NCBI GenBank assembly: GCA_021781735.1
Contig: JAJXWF010000009.1
Span: 1-40,095, forward strand
Reading direction: 5' to 3'
DNA length: 40,095 nt
Origin: Actinomycetes bacterium
GTDB lineage: Bacteria; Actinomycetota; Actinomycetes; Propionibacteriales; Propionibacteriaceae
The position numbers and the translations under genes were made by a program. The notes under the pieces are model-generated. The model did not search any database. It saw only the letters and a list, made by a program, of their open reading frames with translations, and was not told where the DNA came from. Shown piece by piece: positions 7,430-18,020 of the stretch. Within the stretch, counting starts at the first letter, position 1. Each line of letters starts with the position of its first letter.

Positions 7430-8770
7430 TCAGCGGGCCAGCCGGTCGAGCAGCAGTGCCTCGGCCAGGCAGGCGTTCTCGAAGTCGCCGAGGTGCAGCG
7501 ACTCGTCGATGCCGTGGGGACGCGAGTCGGGATCGGCCACCGCGGTAACCAACACGGTCGCGCCGGGGAACGCCTGCTGGAACTCGGCGATCATCGGGAT
7601 CGACCCGCCGATCCCGGTGGTGACCGGTGGGCGGCCCCACGCCTCGGTCCACGCGGACGCCGCGACATCGGCGACGGGACCTTCGAACGCGACGACCCCC
7701 GGCTGGCCGGTGTCGCCGCGGGTGACACTCACCCGGGCACCCCAGGGGGCGTGCCGTTCGAGGTGGCGCACGAGCAGTTCCTCGGCGTCCTGCGCGTCGG
7801 TGCCCGGCGGCACCCGCAGCGACACCTTCGCCCGAGCGACGGGGGCGAGCGTGTTCGAGGCGTTGGCCACCGATGTGGCGTCGATCGCGAGCACCGTCAC
7901 CGACGGCTTGGTCCAGATCCGTTCGACGACCGATCCCTCCCCCATCCACGAGACGCCATCGAGGACGCCGGTCTCGACGCGCAGCCGATCCTCGGGGTAG
8001 TCGAGCTCGGACGCCGGGTGGGGTGCGAACCCCTCGATCGCGACGTTCCCCGCGTCGTCGTGCAGGGTGCCGAGCAGCTTGCACAAGGTGGTCAGGGCGT
8101 CGGGGACGATGCCGCCGAACATGCCCGAGTGCAGCGCGTGATCGAGGGTGCGCACCTCGACGACGCAGTCGGCCAGTCCGCGCAGGGTCGTGGTGAACGC
8201 GGGGACGCCGGCGTCCCAGTTGCCGGAGTCGGCGATCACGTAGACGTCGGCGGCCAGCAGGTCGTGGTGGCGCTCGATGATCGTGCCGATCGACGGGGAG
8301 CCGATCTCCTCCTCGCCCTCGACGAACAGGGTCACGCCGACGGGAGGCGTGCCCTCGAAGGCCCGCAGGGCCGCCAGGTGCACGGCGAAGCCGGCCTTGT
8401 CATCGGCCGCGCCCCGGGCGTACAGGCGTCCGTCGCGCTCGGTGGGCTCGAACGGGGGCACGGTCCACAGGGCGGTGTCCCCGGTGGGCTGCACGTCGTG
8501 GTGCGCATAGAGGCAGACGGTCGGTTGGCCCTCGGGTGCCGGGAACCGGCCGATCACCGCGGGCATGCCGCCCTCAACGACGATGCGCACGTCGGGGCAT
8601 CCCACCTCACGCAGTTGCCGGGCCACCCATTCCGCGCTCTGCTGCACCCGATCGGCGTGATCGGGCAGCGAACTGATCGAGGGGATCCGGATGTGATCAT
8701 CGAGCGATTCGCGGACGCCGGGCAGGACGGCAGCCACGCGCTCGCGCAGGTCAGTGGTCGTATCAGTCAC
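7430..8770 (-). CDS. M20 family dipeptidase (M20/M25/M40 metallo-hydrolase)
   Basis: A 446-aa zinc peptidase of the M20 dipeptidase type, cytoplasmic. Metal ligands and catalytic residues are visible in order: LYAHHDVQPTG (His-x-Asp), GAADDKAG (bridging Asp), EGEEEIGS (catalytic Glu-Glu), then HSGMFGG in the dimerisation lid. The length fits carnosinase/DapE-like dipeptidases; the exact peptide substrate is not predictable. The start is taken as GTG at 8770 instead of the far-upstream codon in the track. TATGGT lies 6 nt before this GTG, and an earlier start would overlap the divergent NUDIX gene. It is divergently transcribed from that gene with only 45 bp between the start codons. Confidence 0.88.
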   Translation of the reverse strand: MTDTTTDLRERVAAVLPGVRESLDDHIRIPSISSLPDHADRVQQSAEWVARQLREVGCPDVRIVVEGGMPAVIGRFPAPEGQPTVCLYAHHDVQPTGDTALWTVPPFEPTERDGRLYARGAADDKAGFAVHLAALRAFEGTPPVGVTLFVEGEEEIGSPSIGTIIERHHDLLAADVYVIADSGNWDAGVPAFTTTLRGLADCVVEVRTLDHALHSGMFGGIVPDALTTLCKLLGTLHDDAGNVAIEGFAPHPASELDYPEDRLRVETGVLDGVSWMGEGSVVERIWTKPSVTVLAIDATSVANASNTLAPVARAKVSLRVPPGTDAQDAEELLVRHLERHAPWGARVSVTRGDTGQPGVVAFEGPVADVAASAWTEAWGRPPVTTGIGGSIPMIAEFQQAFPGATVLVTAVADPDSRPHGIDESLHLGDFENACLAEALLLDRLAR

Positions 8771-8776
8771 TCCCCG

Positions 8777-8809
8777 ACCATAAACCCACCAGCGACGGCG
8801 GATTATGGT
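8777..8809. promoter_or_regulatory. Interleaved divergent leaderless promoters (M20 peptidase / NUDIX)
   Basis: Two identical -10 boxes, TATGGT, point away from each other: 8782-8777 on the minus strand and 8804-8809 on the plus strand. Each is followed by CG plus four bases and then a start codon (GTG at 8770, ATG at 8816). Counting 17 bp back, each -35 position (8800-8805 minus, 8781-8786 plus) falls on the other gene's -10 box. Both mRNAs should begin at their start codons. Confidence 0.65.
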
Positions 8810-8815
8810 CGCCTC

Positions 8816-9280
8816 ATGGGAATCGCACCGCACATCGCCCGGCTCCGCGCCAGTGTCGGACACGACCTTCTGCTGCTACCGAGCGCGGCCGTGCTGCCGG
8901 TCGACGACGAGGGACGCGTGCTGCTGGCGCGCCAGCGGGACTTCGGGCTGTGGGGCACGGTCGGAGGTGCGGTCGACGTCGACGAGTCGCCCGCCGATGC
9001 GGCCCGTCGCGAGGCCCGCGAGGAGATCGGCGTCGAGGTCGAGCTCACGGGGCTGCTCGGCGCCCTCGGCGGCCCGCGGTTCCACCTCACCTATCCCAAC
9101 GGTGACCACGCCGCCTACGTCTCGGTGGTCTACCAGGCCCGGATCGCGTCGGGCGTCCCGACGCCCGACAACGACGAGACCACAGAGTTGCGCTGGTTCA
9201 CCCGTGACGAGCTGCGCACCGACCCCGAACTGCACCCGTTCGCCACGGCGACCTTCGAGGCCCTCGGGTGGATCAGTTGA
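8816..9280 (+). CDS. NUDIX hydrolase (first)
   Basis: A 154-aa NUDIX protein that hydrolyses nucleoside diphosphates linked to another group; the substrate is unknown. The Nudix box is canonical: GAVDVDESPADAARREAREEIG fits Gx5Ex7REUxEExGU. Around it is a normal single-domain fold from AVLPVDDEGRVLLARQRDFGLWGTVGG to LRWFTRDEL. The ORF track joins it to a long false upstream extension (7400); the true start is ATG 8816, directly behind a -10 box. It ends with an 8-bp overlap with the convergent second NUDIX gene. Confidence 0.9.
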   Translation: MGIAPHIARLRASVGHDLLLLPSAAVLPVDDEGRVLLARQRDFGLWGTVGGAVDVDESPADAARREAREEIGVEVELTGLLGALGGPRFHLTYPNGDHAAYVSVVYQARIASGVPTPDNDETTELRWFTRDELRTDPELHPFATATFEALGWIS

Positions 9281-9790
9281 CGTCGCCCAGGTAGGTCGGA
9301 CGCCGGTCGGCGTCCAGTCGCAGCCAGGTCTTGAGGGCCGCCGGGTACAGCGGGGCGGCGTCCAGTTCGGCCAGCGGCAGCCAGTGGACGCCGGTCTGGA
9401 ACGTGTCGCTGTCCGGACCGACCCTCGGCTCCGCATCGGCTGCGATGCTCGCCTCGAAGATGAGCTCGATCTGGTGGTAGTGGGAATCCCAGGCGGCGAA
9501 CTCGTGATGGGCCCCGATGTAGTCGCGCACCGCGACGAGGTCACCGACCTCCACCTCGAGGGAGATCTCCTCGCGGCACTCGCGCCGCAGCGCCTCGACG
9601 AGCGACTCGCCGAACTCCTGGCCACCACCGGGCAGCAGCTGGAACGGCCCGGAGCGGTCGCTGTTCACGGTGACCAGCAGCCGGTCGTCGCGGATGATCA
9701 GCGCCTTCACCGAGGGCCGCACGCGGTCGCGGTTGACCGGGTCGAAGAGCGAGGGCTCCTCCTCGGGCGTCCCGGGCGCGGACGCCCCGG

Positions 9791-9794
<4 letters not shown>
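9273..9794 (-). CDS. NUDIX hydrolase (second, coupled to purL)
   Basis: A 173-aa NUDIX protein. The box [22 protein letters not shown] keeps the metal-binding REx2EE core but has Ser in place of the usual last Gly. An N-terminal extension rich in Glu and Pro precedes the domain. The start is GTG at 9794, which overlaps the purL stop as GTGA (4 bp), showing translational coupling; the track's longer start lies inside purL. Coupling to purL suggests, without proving, a role connected with nucleotides, such as removing damaged or surplus purine nucleotides. It converges with and slightly overlaps the first NUDIX gene. Confidence 0.87.
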
Positions 9795-12049
<2,255 letters not shown>

Positions 12050-12055
12050 GGACCA

Positions 12056-12061
12056 AATCTA
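12056..12061 (-). promoter_or_regulatory. purL: -10 box of a leaderless purL promoter
   Basis: TAGATT on the minus strand stands 6 nt before the GTG of purL with no Shine-Dalgarno sequence. The hexanucleotide repeat tract begins about 45 bp further upstream. Confidence 0.5.
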
Positions 12062-12104
12062 TCGGCCGCGCCACCCCGCAGCCACCGCGGCCACCGGCCC
12101 GGGC

Positions 12105-12228
<124 letters not shown>

Positions 12229-12438
12229 GCAGCGTCCGCCTTCCGGTCGTGGGCCACCCTCAACCGGACAGAGCCCACACCGCCCTGAGGCAGTCTCCTG
12301 GAGGCCGGCTTACGAAGCGCGAGAGGACAGCCTCGAACATTCGCTCGCCGGCAACGCGTCCAGGGCCTGTTCACGGGCGAGGGGCATGGCCCACCGACAC
12401 GATGAGAGCGCATCACTCGACGGGCCGAGAGTCTCCAG

Positions 12439-13749
12439 GTGGTCACCCAGCACCTCGCCCGGGGCGACCTCATCGATGCCCTGCGCACCCTCGAGGGCCC
12501 GAAGAACGCGGCCACCGCCGTGCAAGCGGTGGCCGCTGTCGGCTTCGCCCGGCAACAGCGGGCCGAGCAGATCCGACGGGGAGTCCCCGCGGACCGCGTC
12601 GGACGCGGTGTCTCCGAGCAGATTGCGCTGGCGCGGCGCGAGTCCCGGCATCGTGGGGCGATCTTCCTCGGGGTGGCCTCGATGCTGGTGGCAGAGATGC
12701 CGTTCACCCTCGACGCGATGGCCGCCGGCGTGCTCACCGAGCATCGGGCGCAGATCGTGGTCCACGAGACGTCGTGCGTGTCCCGGCAGGTGCGTGCGGA
12801 GGTCGATCGCGCGGTGGCCGGCGACCTCGTGCGACCGTCACGCCTGGGCACCCGCCGGTTGGCCGACCTGGCCCGCATCGAAACCTACCGACGCGATCCG
12901 GCCACTGTGGTCGCCCGGATCGGCGGCGCGGCGAGCGAACGGTTCGTCGCGGCGCGGCCCGCGCCCGACTGCATGACGCGGCTGACGGCGCTGCTGCCGG
13001 TGGCCCAGGGGATCGCGGTGCTCGCCGCCCTGGGCAGGGCCGCCGCCTCCGCCCACGCCACCGGCGATCCGCGCAGCCAAGGACAGATCATGGCCGACGA
13101 ACTGGTTGTCCGTGTCACCGGACAGGCCACGGCCGGGGCGGTGCCCGTCGCGCTGCACCCGGTGATGCCCATCGCCACCCTCCTCAACGCCCACGATCAG
13201 CCCTGACGGGTGCGCGGGCATGGACCCATCCACGCCGAGATCGCCCGCCGACTGGTCGGCGCCGCCCCCGCCGTCGAATCCTGGCTCCGCAACCTCTACG
13301 CGACACCCAAGAGCGGGCTGGTCGCGATGGAATCGGGAGCCCGATTCCTCCCCGACGGACTGGCCGAGTTCATCAGCGTCCGCGACGAGTTCTGTCGCAC
13401 TCCCTCGCGCGACGCGGCGATCCGGCACATCGTCCACATCATCCCCGCAGCCGCCAAGGGCCCTACCGATGCCGCGAACGGTCAGGGCCTGTGCCAACGG
13501 TGCAACCACGCCCGGCAGGCCCCCGGGTGGACCGCCCGTCACGTCCTCCGGCGGACCGAGGAGGCTCCGCCCGCCGCCGACCCGAATCGGAGCGCACCCC
13601 CGGGCGGGGCCAAGCACGCCCACGCACCAACCGCGGGCAGTGACGCGTGGAGCGACGCAGTCGCGACGTGGCTCGGCGACCGCCACGAGGTCGTGATCAC
13701 CACCCCGACCGGTCACCACCACCTGAGTGCGGCATCCAGCCAGGGCTGA
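12439..13749 (+). pseudogene. DUF222/HNH endonuclease-type protein, interrupted by an in-frame TGA and decayed
   Basis: The first 255 codons encode a DUF222 domain (LARGDLIDALRTLEGP, RRESRHRGAIFLGVASMLVAEMPFTL, ARPAPDCMTRLTALLPVAQG, GDPRSQGQIMADELVVRVTG). A TGA at 13204-13206 stops it. The same frame then continues with the expected C-terminal part, RGHGPIHAEIARRL, an HNH-like segment and APGW. Within the HNH segment CRTPSRDAAIRHIVHIIP replaces the usual CRxPxCDAPIRHxDH: one zinc Cys and the Asp of HxDH are gone, while NGQGLCQRCNH remains. Such proteins are multicopy and mobile-like in actinobacteria. One nonsense codon plus lost active-site residues points to a dead copy; stop-codon readthrough would still give an inactive nuclease. 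GAGAGT lies 6 nt before the GTG start. Confidence 0.82.
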
Positions 13750-13819
13750 TGTCGCGTCCGCACCGTGCTGCCGATCGTCGCCCCGCGCATCTCCAGGCTC
13801 GCCGCACGCATGGGTACCC

Positions 13820-13848
13820 TTGCGGTTACGTATCCATCTAGTTACACT
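13820..13848 (+). promoter_or_regulatory. Promoter of the ArsR-SRPBCC operon (leaderless)
   Basis: TTGCGG (13820-13825) and TACACT (13843-13848) are separated by 17 bp. TACACT is followed by 7 nt and the ATG of the ArsR gene, so transcription should begin at the start codon. A direct repeat GTTAC (13825 and 13841) brackets the spacer and could be an operator half-site pair. This is one of the more complete promoters in the window. Confidence 0.65.
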
Positions 13849-13855
13849 CTGCACT

Positions 13856-14173
13856 ATGGATGCGGTGTTGCAGGCGTTGGCGGACGGAAGCCGCCGAACT
13901 GTCCTGGAGATCCTTCGGCAGCACCCGGCCACCGCGGGTGAGCTGGCCGAGGCGCTCCCGATCGCTCGGCCCGGCGTGTCCCGACACCTGCGAATCCTCC
14001 GGGAAGCCGGGCTCGTCGACGTGCGCCACGAGGCCCAGCGGAGGATCTACAGCCTGCGACCGGAAGCTCTCGTCGAGGTCGACGAGTGGCTGGGGAATTA
14101 CCGCGCCCTGTGGCAGAACCGGCTGGACGCCCTCCACACGGAGATCGCCCGAGAACAGAGGAAGAGGACATGA
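13856..14173 (+). CDS. ArsR family winged-helix transcriptional regulator
   Basis: A 105-aa repressor-type protein. MDAVLQALADGSRRTVLEILRQHP is helix 1-2, TAGELAEALPIARPGVSRHLRILREAGLVDV the recognition helix-turn-helix, and RRIYSLRPEAL the wing. It lacks the metal-binding ELCVCDL motif of arsenic or cadmium sensors, so it belongs to the non-metal subgroup usually paired with SRPBCC/AHSA1 proteins. The downstream SRPBCC gene overlaps it as ATGA, so the two are translated together. It probably represses its own operon. The track's longer start (13727) runs through the promoter and the DUF222 remnant and is rejected. Confidence 0.92.
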   Translation: MDAVLQALADGSRRTVLEILRQHPATAGELAEALPIARPGVSRHLRILREAGLVDVRHEAQRRIYSLRPEALVEVDEWLGNYRALWQNRLDALHTEIAREQRKRT

Positions 14174-14700
14174 GGATCACCGGAACGATGCGGGCTCTCG
14201 ACGAGACCCACGGGGCCGTGCGAGTGACGGACGTCTACGACACCACCCTCGACGACCTGTGGAACGCGTGCACCACGCCCGAGCGTCTCGCGCGCTGGGC
14301 CGCCGAGGTGTCCGGTGACCTTCGCGAGGGTGGCATGATCCACGCGGTCTTCACGAGCACCTGGAGCGGTCCGGCGAGAATCGAGGTCTGCGACCCACCA
14401 CGCCACATGCTGATCACCACCGAGCCCGGCACCGACGACGAGTGCCAGATCGAGGCCTGGCTCAGCAGCGAGGGCGCTCGCTGCCGGTTGGTGGTCGAGG
14501 AGCGTGGCCTGCCGCTCGATGAGCTCCACATGCACGGCGCGGGCTGGCAGGTCCACCTGGAGGATCTCGGACGCTCCCTGACCCTCGACGGTCCGGCGCA
14601 TGCGGGCGGCTGGTCCGAGCAGGTGGCCGCTCCGGCCTGGCACGCACGGTGGACCGAGCTCATCCCGCACTACCGGGGCCTGGCCATCGCCGACGCCTGA
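14170..14700 (+). CDS. SRPBCC domain protein (AHSA1-like), partner of ArsR
   Basis: A 176-aa protein of the START/Bet v1-like SRPBCC superfamily (activator of Hsp90 ATPase homologue 1-like). Seen are VYDTTLDDLWNACTTPERLARWAAEVSGDLREGG at the N-terminus, EVCDPPRHMLIT in the middle and GWQVHLEDLGRSL near the end, the usual AHSA1 arrangement. Such proteins bind hydrophobic ligands; the ligand is unknown. The ATG overlaps the ArsR stop by 4 bp, so it is the second gene of a two-gene operon, and its ligand may be linked to what the ArsR protein senses. The track's earlier start is inside arsR. Confidence 0.88.
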   Translation: MRITGTMRALDETHGAVRVTDVYDTTLDDLWNACTTPERLARWAAEVSGDLREGGMIHAVFTSTWSGPARIEVCDPPRHMLITTEPGTDDECQIEAWLSSEGARCRLVVEERGLPLDELHMHGAGWQVHLEDLGRSLTLDGPAHAGGWSEQVAAPAWHARWTELIPHYRGLAIADA

Positions 14701-15061
14701 TCCAGCCCCGCCGGTGCCCGGCGAGGGAGGCTCCCCCGCCGTTCGGCGTGCCGTCGACCCCTCGGCCCACCGGGAGGCGCGTCGGACCGGGGGGAAGCGC
14801 CCGGCGCCGTCTGCGTGAGGCGAAGGGTTGATCGGTTCACCGACGAACCGAAGCCCTCATCGGCTCGCTGTGGTCGGCGCGCCGCCCGACCCGCCCATGA
14901 CGCCGCGGCCCTCACTTTTCGGGCGTACGGGAGCCATGGCGCCCCGATTTGCGGTCGACGGCCGAACGTACAAGAGTCACACTCGTCCCCCGAGTCCGGC
15001 GGCGGCGCACCTGCCCCGGCCGGAGACATCACGAACTGTTGCGTCCACAAGGAGGCGGGCG
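14701..15061. other. 361-bp gap upstream of ald: no gene recognised
   Basis: Short ORFs here have no recognisable family or start signal. Just before ald is a strong AGGAGG ribosome binding site. A small inverted repeat, GAGTCACACTC, lies near 14974-14984 and could belong to a regulator of ald (Lrp-type AldR regulators act on ald genes in mycobacteria), but the match is too short to claim. Confidence 0.5.
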
Positions 15062-16174
15062 ATGAGAATCGGTGTCCCAACCGAGGTCAAGAACAACGAA
15101 TACCGGGTCGCGATCACCCCTGTCGGGGTCAGCGAGCTGGTGCACGCCGGCCACGACGTGTTCATCGAGACGGGGGCCGGTGAGGGGTCGGCGATCAGCG
15201 ACGACGAGTTCGTTGCCCAGGGAGCGGTCATCACCCCGGACGCCGACACCACCTGGGCGGGTGCCGACCTCGTGCTCAAGGTGAAGGAGCCGATCGAGGA
15301 GGAGTTCCACCGGCTGCGCGACGACCTCGTGCTGTTCACCTACCTTCATCTGGCCGCCGACCCGCAGGGCACCCGGGCGCTGCTGGACGCCGGCACGACC
15401 GGGATCGCCTACGAGACCGTGCAGCTCCCGTCGGGGCTGCTGCCGCTGCTCTACCCGATGAGCGAAGTGGCCGGCTGCCTCGCACCCCAGGTCGGCGCGC
15501 ACGCGCTGATGAAGTCGCAGGGCGGCCGGGGCATACTGATGGGCGGCGTCGGCGGCGTGGCCAACGCCAAGGTGGTGGTGTTGGGTGGTGGCACGGCCGG
15601 CCAGAACGCGGCGAACATCGCGCTCGGGCTCGGGGCCGACGTCACGATCCTCGACACCGACCTCGAGAAGCTGCGGATGAGCTTCTGGCGCTTCGACAAC
15701 CGGGTCAAGCAGATCGCCTCCTCGACGCTGGCGGTGCGCGAGCATGTCCTCGACGCCGACATGGTCATCGGCACCGTGCTCATCCCCGGGTCACGGACGC
15801 CGAAACTTGTCACCAACGAGATGGTCGCCGAGATGAAGCCCGGATCGGTGCTCGTCGACGTCGCGATCGATCAGGGCGGATGCTTCGAGGACTCGCGGCC
15901 CACCACGCACGACCAGCCCACCTTCGCCGTGCACAACTCGATCTTCTACTGCGTCGCGAACATGCCGGGAGCGGTCCCGAACACGTCGACCTGGGCGCTC
16001 ACCAACGCCACGCTCCCGTACGTACTGCAACTGGCCAACCGCGGTTGGCGGGATGCGCTGAAGGCGAATCCGTCGCTGTCGGCGGGCCTCAACACCCACG
16101 CCGGCAACGTGACCTACCGTGGCGTGGCCGACGCCCTCGGCCTGCCCTACACGTCCACCGAGACTCTGCTCTGA
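15062..16174 (+). CDS. ald: Alanine dehydrogenase
   Basis: A 370-aa NAD-dependent L-alanine dehydrogenase converting alanine to pyruvate and ammonia and back. The start [20 protein letters not shown] is the family signature. VLKVKEP holds the catalytic Lys and FTYLHLAAD the catalytic His. [28 protein letters not shown] is the NAD-binding Rossmann motif, and [22 protein letters not shown] the conserved Asp region. The length is exactly usual. ATG 15062 has AGGAGG seven bases upstream; the track start at 14828 is an artefact. It is monocistronic, with a GC-rich hairpin right behind it. The enzyme supports use of alanine as nitrogen source and redox balance at low oxygen. Confidence 0.96.
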   Translation: MRIGVPTEVKNNEYRVAITPVGVSELVHAGHDVFIETGAGEGSAISDDEFVAQGAVITPDADTTWAGADLVLKVKEPIEEEFHRLRDDLVLFTYLHLAADPQGTRALLDAGTTGIAYETVQLPSGLLPLLYPMSEVAGCLAPQVGAHALMKSQGGRGILMGGVGGVANAKVVVLGGGTAGQNAANIALGLGADVTILDTDLEKLRMSFWRFDNRVKQIASSTLAVREHVLDADMVIGTVLIPGSRTPKLVTNEMVAEMKPGSVLVDVAIDQGGCFEDSRPTTHDQPTFAVHNSIFYCVANMPGAVPNTSTWALTNATLPYVLQLANRGWRDALKANPSLSAGLNTHAGNVTYRGVADALGLPYTSTETLL

Positions 16175-16180
16175 TCCCGC

Positions 16181-16210
16181 GCCGCCGCCCCGATTCGACC
16201 GGGCGGCGGC
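16181..16210 (+). terminator. Hairpin terminator of ald
   Basis: GCCGCCGCCC pairs perfectly with GGGCGGCGGC (10-bp stem, 10-nt loop) starting 6 bp behind the ald stop. There is no U tract, which is common for actinobacterial terminators. Confidence 0.55.
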
Positions 16211-16229
16211 CGGCTGCCACGATCGGGAT

Positions 16230-17042
16230 GTGCATCCTGACCAGTTGAGGGCCCTGGCGATCGAGGCGGCCGTGCGGGCGGGCGATCATGTCCGCGACCA
16301 CCGACCGGATCGGGTCGATGTCGTGGCCACCAAGTCGAGCGAGGTCGACGTCGTGACCGCCATGGACCGCGCGGCCGAGCGGATGATCATCGACCACGTG
16401 CTCGCCGCCCGCCCCGACGACGGCTTCTTCGGTGAGGAGGGCAGCACCCGCACGACCCGATCGGGGATCACCTGGGTCATCGACCCGATCGACGGCACGG
16501 TCAACTACCTGTACGGGCTCGACGGCTACGCGGTGAGCGTGGCCGCGGTCGAAGGTGAGCCGGATCCTGCGACGTGGACGGCCCTCGCCGGGTGCGTCTA
16601 CCACCCAGCCCCCCGGTTGGCCTACCACGCCACCGCCGGCGGCGGGGCGTTCGCCGGCGACCGGCCGTTGGCCGGCCCGACCGACACGGGGCTGCGGGGA
16701 GCGCTCGTGGCCACCGGCTTCGGCTACGTCCAGGAACGCCGGGTCAAGCAGGCGGCCGTGATCGCGGGTCTGCTCGGCGAGCTTCGCGACATGCGCCGGC
16801 TGGGTGCCGCGTCCCTCGACCTGTGCCTGGTCGGCGACGGGCGCCTCGACGCCTACTACGAGCGCGGCCTGCACCCCTGGGATCACGCGGCGGGCGGGCT
16901 CATCGCCACCGAGGCGGGGGCGATGGTCACCGGCCCCGACGGGGGGCGGGCGAGTGAGGAGATGCTCGTCGTCGCCGGGACCCGACTGCACGGCGAGTTG
17001 CTCTCCCGGCTGGGCGATCTCGACGCGTTCACCGACGCGTGA
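16230..17042 (+). CDS. Inositol monophosphatase family protein
   Basis: A 270-aa Mg-dependent sugar- or inositol-phosphate phosphatase. The metal-binding residues are in GFFGEEGS (Glu), WVIDPIDGTVNYLYG (Asp-x-Ile-Asp-Gly-Thr) and, near the end, HPWDHAAGGLIATEAG. These three motifs define the IMPase superfamily. Substrates could be inositol-1-phosphate, histidinol phosphate or fructose-1,6-bisphosphate; the sequence alone does not decide. The start is GTG at 16230 (VHPDQLRALAIEAA) with CACGAT 6 nt upstream; the longer track ORF begins inside ald. A sugar kinase follows 40 bp downstream with its own Shine-Dalgarno sequence, probably in the same transcript. Confidence 0.87.
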   Translation: MHPDQLRALAIEAAVRAGDHVRDHRPDRVDVVATKSSEVDVVTAMDRAAERMIIDHVLAARPDDGFFGEEGSTRTTRSGITWVIDPIDGTVNYLYGLDGYAVSVAAVEGEPDPATWTALAGCVYHPAPRLAYHATAGGGAFAGDRPLAGPTDTGLRGALVATGFGYVQERRVKQAAVIAGLLGELRDMRRLGAASLDLCLVGDGRLDAYYERGLHPWDHAAGGLIATEAGAMVTGPDGGRASEEMLVVAGTRLHGELLSRLGDLDAFTDA

Positions 17043-17082
17043 GTCGCTTGACCGGGCATCCTCCAGGCGCTGAGGTGGGCAC

Positions 17083-18003
17083 ATGAACGAACGGATCCTG
17101 GCCCTTGACTGCGGTCAATCGGGCACCCGGGGACGCCTCACCGACGCGGCCGGCGAACCGCTCGGCGGCGACCTCGACCTGCCCGCGGTGCGCACCGACC
17201 TTCCCGTGGTCGGGCAACTGGCCGGGTTCGCGTCCGGCATCATCGACGCGGGACATCCCGTCGACACGGTCTCGCTCGGTGTCACCGGTCTCACCGAGGC
17301 CGACCGCCCCGAGAACCTGCTCGCCCTGCTGCACGCACGGGGCGTCTCCCGAGTGGTACTCGCCCACGACTCCGTCACCAGCTACCTGGCCGCGCTCGGC
17401 GCCGAGCCGGGCGTGGTCGTGGCCAGCGGCACCGGGGTCGTCACCCTTGCCGTCGGTGCCGAGCGGATCGCCCGGGTCGACGGCTGGGGCTACATCATGG
17501 GGGACGCCGGCTCGGGATGGTGGATCGGCCGCGAAGGGCTGGCCGCAGGCATGCGCGAATTCGACGGGCGGGGTGGCAGCGCCGGCATGCTCGAGGTGAT
17601 CCGGCGTGACTTCGGCGACCCGCCGGGCGCCTACATGGTGCTCCAGGCGGATCCCGGGCGGGTGCAGCGGGTCGCGAGCTACGCGCGCAGCGTGCTCGAC
17701 CTGGCCGCCACCGGGGACGCCGCCTGCCACGACATCGTCGTGCGCGCGGCCGGGGAGCTGGCCGACTCGGCCGCCACCGGCCTGCGGCTCGTCGGCGAGG
17801 TCACGGTGGCGCAGGCGTCAACGCTCGGGGGGATTTTCAGGTCGCCGCTCATGGCGGACTCGTTCGCGGAGCGGCTCGAGAGTCGGATCCCGGGCGCTCG
17901 CGTGCTGCCCCCGCGCGGCGAGGGCCTCGACGGGGCGGCGCTGCTGGCCCGGCTGCCCGGGGGCCATCCCCTGCGGGTGGCGTTCGGTGAGGCGGCCGGC
18001 TGA
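17083..18003 (+). CDS. BadF/BadG/BcrA/BcrD ATPase family sugar kinase (N-acetylglucosamine kinase-like)
   Basis: A 306-aa ASKHA-fold kinase. ILALDCGQSGTRGRLTD is the phosphate-1 motif, VVLAHDSVTSYLAALG carries the catalytic-type Asp, GVVVASGTGVVTLAVG is phosphate-2, and WGYIMGDAGSGWWIGREGL the adjoining GD-GSG loop. This pattern matches GlcNAc/MurNAc-type kinases, so it probably phosphorylates an amino sugar recovered from the cell wall. The ATG has GAGGTG upstream and follows the IMPase gene; an operon with that phosphatase would fit sugar-phosphate metabolism. Its stop codon sits in the left arm of a hairpin shared with convergent purQ. Confidence 0.82.
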   Translation: MNERILALDCGQSGTRGRLTDAAGEPLGGDLDLPAVRTDLPVVGQLAGFASGIIDAGHPVDTVSLGVTGLTEADRPENLLALLHARGVSRVVLAHDSVTSYLAALGAEPGVVVASGTGVVTLAVGAERIARVDGWGYIMGDAGSGWWIGREGLAAGMREFDGRGGSAGMLEVIRRDFGDPPGAYMVLQADPGRVQRVASYARSVLDLAATGDAACHDIVVRAAGELADSAATGLRLVGEVTVAQASTLGGIFRSPLMADSFAERLESRIPGARVLPPRGEGLDGAALLARLPGGHPLRVAFGEAAG

Positions 18004-18020
18004 GCCTCTGACGGCTCAGC
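17999..18020. terminator. Bidirectional hairpin shared by the sugar kinase and purQ, containing both stop codons
   Basis: GCTGAGCC-TCTGAC-GGCTCAGC is a perfect 8-bp stem with a 6-nt loop. The TGA of the kinase (18001-18003) lies in one arm and the complement of the purQ TGA (18016-18018) in the other. A U tract is absent. Confidence 0.6.

Noticed and set aside
7400-8815. Plus-strand extension of the NUDIX-1 ORF (626 aa)
   Set aside because: This part is antisense to the M20 peptidase; the NUDIX domain starts at ATG 8816 just behind a -10 box.
13204-13206. Programmed TGA readthrough or selenocysteine in the DUF222/HNH gene
   Set aside because: No SECIS-like hairpin was recognised next to it, and the downstream HNH motif has lost essential residues, so simple decay explains it better.
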